DNA from: JAPLKX01 sp035530195 | GTDB lineage: Bacteria > Hydrogenedentota > Hydrogenedentia > Hydrogenedentales > SLHB01 | Direction of reading: 5' to 3' | Length of the DNA: 64,000 bases | Assembly: GCA_035530195.1 (NCBI GenBank) | Contig: DATKVG010000217.1 | Coordinates: 5,675-69,674 of the forward strand | Part shown: positions 58,224 to 64,000 of the stretch, in pieces | How positions within the stretch are numbered: position 1 is the stretch's first letter | Layout of the letters: every line of letters starts with the position of its first letter | Translations under genes and position numbers: made by a program | The notes under the pieces: model-generated | Seen by the model: only the letters and a program-made list of their open reading frames with translations | Databases searched by the model: none | What the model was told of the DNA's origin: nothing

Positions 58224-58820
58224 ATGGCCTCAAAAATTCAGACGTTTTTTGACGAGCGCGCCGCGGGATGGGATTCCAGCGTGCCGGCGGACGTCATCGA
58301 GCGGGCACGCGAAATCATCGAGCAGCTTGGCATCGCACCGGGCAGCCGTATTCTCGACGTTGGTTGCGGTACGGGCGTGCTTGTGCCCATGCTGCGCGAA
58401 CTGATGCAGGCGAGAGGCTTTGTCGCCGCCACCGACGTGTCCATCAACATGCTTCGCGAAGGCCGGAAGAAGTATGGGGGCGAGTTGGCGGGTTGGGTGC
58501 AGTCCGACGCGGCTCGCCTGCCGTTGCGCGGGGAAAGCGTTGACTGGGTCCTGTGCTACAGCGTGTTCCCACACTTCGAGGACCAGCGCGGGGCGGTTTT
58601 CGAGCTTGCCGGGGCGTTGACTCGAGGCGGCCGGCTCGCCATTTTCCACAGCAAGAGCCGCGAAGATATCAACGCCTTTCACCGCGAGATCGGCGGCGAG
58701 GTCGGCGGCCATGAGTTGCCGGACGAACCCGAGATGCGCGAGATCCTCGAGGGGGCGGGGCTCAAGGTCGAGCGGCTCGAGAACCGGAGCGACCGGTATT
58801 TGGCGCTGGCTATCAAGTAG
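58224..58820 (+). CDS. Class I SAM-dependent methyltransferase
   Basis: The protein has 198 residues. SRILDVGCGTGVLVPML (motif I), FVAATDVSINMLREGRKKYG (motif II), DAARLPLRGESVDWVLCYSV and ALTRGGRLAIFHSKSRE match the UbiE/COQ5-like group. Substrate unknown. ATG 58224 is preferred; TTG 58212 is nearer a GGAG. A degenerate copy of its first 48 bases lies 266 nt upstream. Convergent with the UDP-xylose synthase gene, whose stop is 1 nt away. Confidence 0.9.
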   Translation: MASKIQTFFDERAAGWDSSVPADVIERAREIIEQLGIAPGSRILDVGCGTGVLVPMLRELMQARGFVAATDVSINMLREGRKKYGGELAGWVQSDAARLPLRGESVDWVLCYSVFPHFEDQRGAVFELAGALTRGGRLAIFHSKSREDINAFHREIGGEVGGHELPDEPEMREILEGAGLKVERLENRSDRYLALAIK

Positions 58821-58821
58821 T

Positions 58822-59760
58822 TTATTTCCCGAGCAGGTGGCGGAAGTAGGCGATGGTGGGTTTGAGGCCTTCCTCGAGGGGGATTTTAGGTTCCCAGTCA
58901 AGTTTTTCACGGGCCAGTGAAATGTCGGGGCGTCTGCGGACGGGGTCGTCGGCCGGGAGCGGTTTGTGAACAATCTTCGAGGGGCCGCCAACCTGGCGGA
59001 CCACTTCCTCGGCCAGTTGCTGGATGGTGAACTCGCCGGGGTTGCCGATGTTCACGGGCCCGGTGAGGTCCTCGCAGTCCATCATACGGATCAGCGCGTC
59101 GACGAGGTCGGACTGGTAGCAGAACGACCGGGTCTGGCTCCCGTCGCCGTACACGGTGATCGGCTCGCCGCGCAGGGCCTGGACAATAAAGTTGCTCACG
59201 ACGCGGCCATCGTTGACGAGCATGCGGGGTCCGTACGTGTTGAAGATGCGGACGACCCGGATGTCGACGCCGTTCTGGCGGTGGTAATCGAAGAAAAGCG
59301 TTTCAGCGACCCGCTTGCCTTCGTCGTAGCAACTGCGCAGGCCGACGGGGTTCACATTGCCCCAGTAGGACTCCGTTTGGGGGTGGACGGTGGGGTCGCC
59401 GTACACCTCCGAGGTGGATGCCTGAAGGATCCGGGCTTTGACGCGTTTGGCCAAGCCCAGCATGTTGAGCGCCCCCATGACGTTGGTTTTGATCGTCTTA
59501 ACAGGGTTAAACTGGTAGTGGATAGGCGAGGCGGGGCAGGCGAGGTTGTAGATCCGGTCCACTTCCACCAGCAGCGGCTCGGTGACGTCGTGGCGCAGCA
59601 ACTCGAACCGCGGGTTGGGCCGCATGGGGCGGATGTTGTCCTTGCGGCCGGTGAAGAAGTTGTCCAGGCAGACGACTTCCTCGCCGCGCTCCAGCAGTTT
59701 CTCACACAGATGCGAGCCAATAAAGCCCGCCCCGCCTGTCACCAGATTTACGTAAGCCAC
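58822..59760 (-). CDS. UDP-glucuronate decarboxylase / UDP-xylose synthase-like SDR
   Basis: The protein has 312 residues from GTG 59760, with GGAGG 7 nt upstream. NLVTGGAGFIGSHLCEKLLE (NAD-binding GxxGxxG), LDNFFTGRKDNI, the Rossmann block NLACPASPIHYQFNPVKTIK, TSEVYGDPTVHPQTESYWGN, the catalytic SCYDEGKRVAETL (YxxxK) and RIFNTYGPRM are hallmarks of UXS. Product would be UDP-xylose for surface glycans. The size is that of bacterial UXS. Promoter at 59797-59826. Confidence 0.92.
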   Translation of the reverse strand: MAYVNLVTGGAGFIGSHLCEKLLERGEEVVCLDNFFTGRKDNIRPMRPNPRFELLRHDVTEPLLVEVDRIYNLACPASPIHYQFNPVKTIKTNVMGALNMLGLAKRVKARILQASTSEVYGDPTVHPQTESYWGNVNPVGLRSCYDEGKRVAETLFFDYHRQNGVDIRVVRIFNTYGPRMLVNDGRVVSNFIVQALRGEPITVYGDGSQTRSFCYQSDLVDALIRMMDCEDLTGPVNIGNPGEFTIQQLAEEVVRQVGGPSKIVHKPLPADDPVRRRPDISLAREKLDWEPKIPLEEGLKPTIAYFRHLLGK

Positions 59761-59796
59761 CGTTAGTCCTCCCGCGGACGCGCATGTTGCGCCCAT

Positions 59797-59826
59797 ATTG
59801 TATGCAATTTGGCGGGACTCAGACAA
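59797..59826 (-). promoter_or_regulatory. Promoter of the UDP-xylose synthase gene
   Basis: Read on the minus strand: TTGTCT (59826-59821), 18-nt spacer, TACAAT (59802-59797). The leader to GTG 59760 would be about 30 nt with GGAGG. Confidence 0.55.
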
Positions 59827-59902
59827 TCTGTGCCGATCAAGACCCGTACACAAGGCCCTCCCACGATCTTGCCGTCAAGAACAAGGATCGCAGCGAGGAG
59901 CA

Positions 59903-59960
59903 AGCGGCAAGATGCCGCTTCTACACTGGCCGCAAAGGTAGACGCGGCATCCTGCCGCGT
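59903..59960. repeat. Two GCGGCA hairpins in the UXS-UbiA gap
   Basis: AGCGGCA-AGA-TGCCGCT (59903-59919) and ACGCGGCA-TCC-TGCCGCGT (59942-59960) are perfect hairpins separated by TCTACACTGGCC. The second matches the element at 19065-19084. The rest of 59761-60068 shows only two divergent promoters. Confidence 0.8.
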
Positions 59961-60000
59961 TACGCGTTTCTTACGTGCGGATCAAAGAGATGACGCAGCA

Positions 60001-60029
60001 TTGGTGATCCTGCTTACCGGTTGTAGTAT
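60001..60029 (+). promoter_or_regulatory. Candidate promoter for the UbiA-family gene
   Basis: TTGGTG at 60001-60006, 17-nt spacer, TAGTAT at 60024-60029. Predicted leader about 33 nt to ATG 60069. Confidence 0.45.
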
Positions 60030-60068
60030 CATGGATTTCAGTGCACATGGGCTTGGCCGGGAAAACAG

Positions 60069-61052
60069 ATGCCGATAAACAACCCCCACGAGCGGCTCGA
60101 ACAGAAACCTGAGCCGGTTTTGACCGGCGATGCCGGGGTCGGGCAAAATGATTTGGATGCAAGCTCACCGGTGGTAGTTTTCATGCAGCTTTTTAAATCC
60201 CTGCGCGCGTACCAGTGGTCGAAAAACCTGTTGTTGTTTGCGGCGCTGGTATTTGCGCGGCAGCTCCAGGTTCCCGGCCAGTTGACGAAGGCCGTGATCG
60301 CGTTTTTGGCGTTTTGCGCCGCTTCGAGCGCCATGTACATGCTCAACGACATCCTCGATGTAAAACAGGACCGCCTTCACCCGGAAAAATGCAAGCGGCC
60401 GATAGCCAGCGGGAAACTTTCGATATCGACGGCGGGTGCGGCGGCGGTCGTGCTGGGATCTGTCGCCCTGGGGTTGTCCGGGTTTCTGGGGCTGGGGTTC
60501 CTGGGTATTATGGCGGTTTACGTGTTCATCACCGTCGCGTACAGCCTGGGGCTGAAAAACGTCTTCTTGGTGGACGTGCTGGTTATCTCGATAGGGTTTG
60601 TGATCCGGGCGCTGGCGGGCGCGGTTGCGCTCGATGTACCGTTTTCAAACTGGCTGATGGTGTGCACGCTGTTTCTGGCGCTGTTTTTGAGCCTCAGCAA
60701 GAGGCGTTACGAGATCCAGCTCCTCGAGGAAGAGGCGGTCAACCACCGCGAAGTGCTGGGCCACTATACGGTCGAGTATCTGGACAGCCTGAACCTGGTG
60801 GTGGCGTGCGCTACGCTGATCACCTACACGATCTACACCTGCTCCCCGGAAGTGGTTGAGCGGCTGGGAACCGACCGCCTCTATTTGACGCTGCCGTTTG
60901 TGGTGTATGGGCTGTTCCGTTACCTGTACCTGCTGCACGCCAATACGCACGGCGGCGACCCGGCCCGGACGCTCGTCAAGGATAAATATCTGGCGGTGAC
61001 GGTCTTATTGTGGGGGGTGCTGTGCGTCATCATTATTTACGGCAAGATTTAG
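60069..61052 (+). CDS. UbiA-family prenyltransferase, decaprenyl-phosphate phosphoribosyltransferase-like
   Basis: The protein has 327 residues. LFKSLRAYQWSKNLLLFAAL and the metal-binding NDILDVKQDRLHPEKCKRPI (NDxxDxxxDRxHPxK) match DPPR-synthase-like members more than menaquinone or heme enzymes. About eight membrane helices follow. LSKRRYEIQLLEEEAVNHRE is the second Asp/Glu-rich region. It would transfer phosphoribose to a polyprenyl phosphate as the first step to an arabinosyl or ribosyl lipid donor. The donor is inferred from motif only. In its first 35 residues it is hydrophilic. Confidence 0.85.
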   Translation: MPINNPHERLEQKPEPVLTGDAGVGQNDLDASSPVVVFMQLFKSLRAYQWSKNLLLFAALVFARQLQVPGQLTKAVIAFLAFCAASSAMYMLNDILDVKQDRLHPEKCKRPIASGKLSISTAGAAAVVLGSVALGLSGFLGLGFLGIMAVYVFITVAYSLGLKNVFLVDVLVISIGFVIRALAGAVALDVPFSNWLMVCTLFLALFLSLSKRRYEIQLLEEEAVNHREVLGHYTVEYLDSLNLVVACATLITYTIYTCSPEVVERLGTDRLYLTLPFVVYGLFRYLYLLHANTHGGDPARTLVKDKYLAVTVLLWGVLCVIIIYGKI

Positions 61053-61085
61053 CTTTTTCAGCCTGTTTTTACGCAAGGGAGAGAC

Positions 61086-61197
61086 GCCTGATGGCTGAAA
61101 TGCTGGCGGTTGACCTCGAGAAAAACGGGTGTCCCCGCTTTTCCTACGCTAGGGAGGAGGATGCCTGATGGCCGATACGCTGGCGGTTGACCTCGAG
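61086..61197. repeat. 35-bp duplication of the glgC start flanking a REP-like insertion
   Basis: Copy 1 (61086-61120) and copy 2 (61163-61197) share GCCTGATGGC and CTGGCGGTTGACCTCGAG with 31 of 35 matches. The 42 nt between them begin AAAAACGGGTGTCCCCGCTTTTCC, a relative of the REP-like element at 39369. This looks like insertion of a short palindrome with long target duplication. Confidence 0.75.
61091..61168 (+). CDS. 25-codon upstream ORF (vestigial glgC start)
   Basis: ATG 61091 opens a frame that copies the first codons of glgC (AEMLAVDLE versus ADTLAVDLE), passes through the inserted element and stops at TGA 61166-61168, which overlaps the glgC ATG as TGATG. GGAGAGACGCCTG precedes it. 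If translated it would couple to glgC. It may be a fossil of the former gene start. Confidence 0.45.
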   Translation: MAEMLAVDLEKNGCPRFSYAREEDA

Positions 61198-62481
61198 ATC
61201 GGCCCGGACATCATGGGGCGGGTGGGGGCGCTGGTCTTGGGCGGCGGCCGCGGAGCCAGGCTTCACCCGCTGACGGCGTTGCGCGCGAAACCGGCGGTGC
61301 CGCTGCTGGGGCGGTACCGGCTTGTCGACATTCCGCTGAGCCAATGCATTCATTCGGGCGTGAAGAAGATCATGGTTCTCACCCAGTTCAACAGCGCCTC
61401 GCTTCACCGGCACATTCAAAACAGCTACCACTTCGATAACTTCTCGAAGGGATACGTCGAAATCCTCGCCGCCGAGCAGACTATCGAAAGCGGCGACTGG
61501 TACCAGGGAACCGCCGACGCCATCCGGAAGCAACTCCGGCACGTCCGCGACATGCGGGTGAAGTACTACCTCATTTTATCCGGCGACCAACTGTACAGCA
61601 TGGATTATCGAACGCTGATGAGGACGCATCTGCGCAACAAGGCCGATATCACCGTGGCGGCGCTACCGGTTTCTCGCAATGACGCGTCGCAACTGGGCAT
61701 ACTCAAGGTTTCCAGCCGCGGGCGGATCCGGTCGTTTACCGAGAAACCCAAGGACCCGGCCGTGCTCGAGCAGCTCGCAATGCCGGCGGCGTTTTTCAGC
61801 CGGCGCGGGATCCACGCGGGGGGGCGGGATTGCCTGGCGTCGATGGGCGTTTACCTGTTTAATGCCAGGGTGCTCGAAGAAATCCTTGAAAGCCGGGCCG
61901 AGTGGAACGACTTCGGCAAGCACATCATTCCTTACTCGCTCAAGACCCACCGGGTGTTCGCGCATCTTTTCGATGGGTATTGGGAAGATATCGGAACGGT
62001 CCGGTCGTACTATGAAGTTCACATGCGGATGGTGGGTCCGAACCCGCCGCTGGACCTGTTCAAGCCTGGCGGCATTATCTATACGCATCCGAGGTACCTG
62101 CCCGGCTCCCGGTTCCAGGACGTCCAGATTAAGGATTCGATCATCAGCGAGGGTTGCCGGATCACCCGGGCCTCGATCGTCAACTCCCTGATCGGCATCC
62201 GAAGCATCATCCGAACCGGCGCCACCATCCACAGGTCAATCGTGATGGGCGCGGACTTCTTGGAAAGCGAGGCCGACGACGGTTCGGTCCCGATGGGAAT
62301 TGGTTCGGGTTCGAGCATTTCCGGGGCCATCGTGGATAAAAACGCCCGGATTGGAAAAAATGTCGTCATCAAAGGGTCTCAGCGGCTGGCCGATTGCGAC
62401 CGGAAAGGCTACGCCGTCCGAGATGGCATTGTGATAGTCTTGAAAAACGCGGTAATCCCGGACGGGACACGGATCGAGTAG
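61168..62481 (+). CDS. glgC: Glucose-1-phosphate adenylyltransferase
   Basis: The protein has 437 residues, full length. ALVLGGGRGARLHPLTALRA and KPAVPLLGRYRLVDIPLSQC are the nucleotidyltransferase start; QGTADAIRKQ, LILSGDQLY, SMGVYLFNARVL and WEDIGTVRSYYEVH follow, then a left-handed beta-helix C-terminus with IIRTGATIHRSIVMGADFLE. It makes ADP-glucose for glycogen from ATP and glucose-1-P. GGGAGGAGGATGCCTG gives a ribosome binding site before ATG 61168. Confidence 0.95.
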   Translation: MADTLAVDLEIGPDIMGRVGALVLGGGRGARLHPLTALRAKPAVPLLGRYRLVDIPLSQCIHSGVKKIMVLTQFNSASLHRHIQNSYHFDNFSKGYVEILAAEQTIESGDWYQGTADAIRKQLRHVRDMRVKYYLILSGDQLYSMDYRTLMRTHLRNKADITVAALPVSRNDASQLGILKVSSRGRIRSFTEKPKDPAVLEQLAMPAAFFSRRGIHAGGRDCLASMGVYLFNARVLEEILESRAEWNDFGKHIIPYSLKTHRVFAHLFDGYWEDIGTVRSYYEVHMRMVGPNPPLDLFKPGGIIYTHPRYLPGSRFQDVQIKDSIISEGCRITRASIVNSLIGIRSIIRTGATIHRSIVMGADFLESEADDGSVPMGIGSGSSISGAIVDKNARIGKNVVIKGSQRLADCDRKGYAVRDGIVIVLKNAVIPDGTRIE

Positions 62482-62487
62482 TAGCGA

Positions 62488-63951
62488 ATGAGGGGAAATC
62501 GAGAGTACCGGTTGATCGAGGGGGTGGCGCTTTTTTTGGCGTGCATCGCCATTCAAATCAACAGCGAAGTCCTGGCCCAGTGGGGATTTTATTTTTACTC
62601 GCCCGCGGCCAACACCGGCCAGACCATTTACGTGGCGGTGGGTTTGGCGGGGGCCATTTTCATTCTGGGCCTCCTGACCGACGCGGTCAGCGACCCGATC
62701 ATTGGGCTCTGGTCGGACAAGACGCGCACCCGCCCGTCTTGGCGGCGGATCGTGCCGATTTCGGGCCGGCGCAGGCCCTTTATTTTCTGGGGCTCGATCG
62801 GGCTGACGTTTACGGGGATCGCGTTCTGGTTCCCGCCCGTCGACGGGACCTCGGCGGCGAATTTTGTCTACGCCAGCGTGATTATCTGCCTTCACAGCGC
62901 CTTTTTCTTTACGATCGTGGCGATTCCATTCAACGCGTTGGGCCCGGAGTTGGCGCGGTCGGACGAGGCGCGGGTCCGGCTGGGCAACTGGATAGCCGGC
63001 GGGATGATCGTGGGGCTGGCGGTTGCGGTGGTTTTGCCGGGCATTCTGATTGAAGTTCTCGACCCGGTCAAGCAGACCGCGGGCGCCGTTGTGCAACAAG
63101 CCGGCCCCGTCGCGGAAGACGCGCCGCCGGTGGCGTCTCCGCGGGGGTACCAGCGGATGGCGATCGTGTTTTCGCTGATCTCGCTGGTGCTGTTCCAATT
63201 CATGGTGTGGGCAGTCCGGGAGCGGTACGACTCGGATCGGGTTCCCAACCCGACGCCGTCCATACAAGTGCTTTTCCAAACGGTATCGAACCGGCTTTTC
63301 CTTCGTTACGCGGCGGTGTTTTTCCTGTTCAATATTGGCTTGTTGGGGGTGCAACGTGTTCTACCGCACTGGGTTCGAATCGGCCTGAATGGAAGCCCGA
63401 AAATGGTGTCGATGCTGATGGCGCCGTTCATCGTGATGGCACTGGTTGCGCTGAGCTTCATGCCGGCGCTGTCGAAGCGAGTTCCGATCAAATGGTTGTT
63501 TTTCACGTCGCTCACGATCATGGCGATCGGGCTGCCGTTCATGTATCCGATTGCGGTGATGGACGTCAGCACGAACACGAAAATTGCCATGGGTGTGGTC
63601 CTATTTGGTTTCTGCGGGATCGGCCAAGGCATGCTGTACGTGCTGCTTACGCCGCTAATCGGCCAGATAATCGATCTGGATGAGGCCCGGACCGGCGAGC
63701 GCCGGGAAGCCGCCTACCAAGCCCTGCACGGGCTGAACTGGAAGGCGTCGCAGGCGCTGGCCGTGTTTGTGGCGGCCCAATCGATGAGCCTGTTGGGCAA
63801 CAGCGTCGAGCATCCGCTGGGCGTGTTTATCCTGGGGCCGCTGGCGGGCGTATTCGGTCTGATCGGGATGGCAATCTGCTGGACGTACCCCGTCCTCGGC
63901 TGGAAGAAAACCGCGGCCGCGAATCCGGTTGAAGCGGAGGCGGCAAAGTAG
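62488..63951 (+). CDS. MFS transporter, GPH (sugar:cation symporter) type
   Basis: The protein has 487 residues with about 12 membrane helices. GLLTDAVSDPIIGLWSDKTR is the GPH loop 2-3 motif (D..DP..G..SD). A proline-rich loop (AEDAPPVASPRGYQ) separates the halves. SMLMAPFIVMALVALSFMPAL and GIGQGMLYVLLTPLIGQIID follow. It follows glgC by 6 nt with no separate promoter, so a sugar for storage or a glycoside is a reasonable substrate guess. Confidence 0.88.
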   Translation: MRGNREYRLIEGVALFLACIAIQINSEVLAQWGFYFYSPAANTGQTIYVAVGLAGAIFILGLLTDAVSDPIIGLWSDKTRTRPSWRRIVPISGRRRPFIFWGSIGLTFTGIAFWFPPVDGTSAANFVYASVIICLHSAFFFTIVAIPFNALGPELARSDEARVRLGNWIAGGMIVGLAVAVVLPGILIEVLDPVKQTAGAVVQQAGPVAEDAPPVASPRGYQRMAIVFSLISLVLFQFMVWAVRERYDSDRVPNPTPSIQVLFQTVSNRLFLRYAAVFFLFNIGLLGVQRVLPHWVRIGLNGSPKMVSMLMAPFIVMALVALSFMPALSKRVPIKWLFFTSLTIMAIGLPFMYPIAVMDVSTNTKIAMGVVLFGFCGIGQGMLYVLLTPLIGQIIDLDEARTGERREAAYQALHGLNWKASQALAVFVAAQSMSLLGNSVEHPLGVFILGPLAGVFGLIGMAICWTYPVLGWKKTAAANPVEAEAAK

Positions 63952-63956
63952 GCCGT

Positions 63957-63986
63957 TTGCCTGATTGTGGGGCCAGCGCTTACAAT
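63957..63986 (+). promoter_or_regulatory. Predicted leaderless promoter at the window end
   Basis: TTGCCT at 63957-63962, 18-nt spacer, TACAAT at 63981-63986, then 6 nt to ATG 63993. Confidence 0.5.
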
Positions 63987-63992
63987 CCCATC

Positions 63993-64000
63993 ATGCGCGC
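63993..64000 (+). CDS. First codons of a gene truncated by the window end
   Basis: ATGCGCGC is the only visible sequence. It is called because of the -10 box exactly 6 nt upstream, the same arrangement as tgt. Product unknown. Confidence 0.35.

Noticed and set aside
1..64000. tRNA or rRNA genes
   Set aside because: No cloverleaf with a T-loop GGTTCRA pattern in a gene gap and no rRNA-like stretch could be identified by eye; a covariance search would settle it.

Overview
This window is a GC-rich, gene-dense bacterial chromosome segment with short intergenic gaps and many overlapping start/stop pairs. LolA, an LpxL-type acyltransferase, heptosyltransferase-like and core-type glycosyltransferases point to a diderm cell envelope. 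A flagellar export gene run points to motility. Large secreted beta-helix proteins, a possible minimal SUF system, an uroporphyrinogen-decarboxylase-like catabolic pair and many palindromic intergenic repeats suggest an uncultivated lineage near the Planctomycetes or Hydrogenedentota-type phyla. That placement is inference from gene content only. No rRNA, tRNA, CRISPR array, integrase or complete insertion sequence was seen.

Layout. Bases 1-4190 hold the tail of one beta-helix protein and a giant secreted beta-helix/toroid protein, separated by tandem and nested inverted repeats. Bases 4390-7986 hold nagA converging on two glycosyltransferases. Bases 8033-10171 form an AT-richer insert in which a membrane-anchored class C beta-lactamase-like serine hydrolase is flanked by inverted repeats. 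It abuts fliQ-fliR-flhB-flhA-flhF-flhG (10274-16718). Bases 16789-22681 carry folD, a pentapeptide-repeat/MBL pair, and the strand-minus run cyclophilin, oxidoreductase, sufC, sufD. A repeat-rich gap leads to a solitary 910-residue LRR-Roc-COR protein with a predicted PD-(D/E)xK nuclease tail (23477-26209). This is the best candidate for a new immune-type system. Bases 26341-37566 are a mostly strand-minus housekeeping block: LpxL-like, beta-CASP RNase, maf-lolA, DivIVA-like, a GNAT-ProC fusion, an unlisted 41-residue gene, two signal peptidases, lepA and recO. A RelE-type toxin/antitoxin pair follows. Bases 38345-43550 form a surface-polysaccharide cluster (GT9, two GT4, AsnB). Then come a kinase-FGE receptor, HAD, CPBP protease, PEBP, the UroD-like pair, tgt-yajC-secDF, a GT2, a metal ABC transporter, a methyltransferase, a UDP-xylose synthase-like enzyme, a DPPR-synthase-like UbiA protein, glgC and a GPH-type transporter.

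Two themes run across the window. First, several genes have a -10 hexamer ending only 6-7 nt before the start codon and no Shine-Dalgarno sequence, which predicts leaderless mRNAs. Second, short palindromic repeat families lie in almost every gap. In two places (glgC and the 58.2 kb methyltransferase) the first codons of the gene are duplicated on the far side of such an element, as if insertion had copied 35-48 bp of target. All promoter and function calls are from reading the sequence; no similarity search was run.
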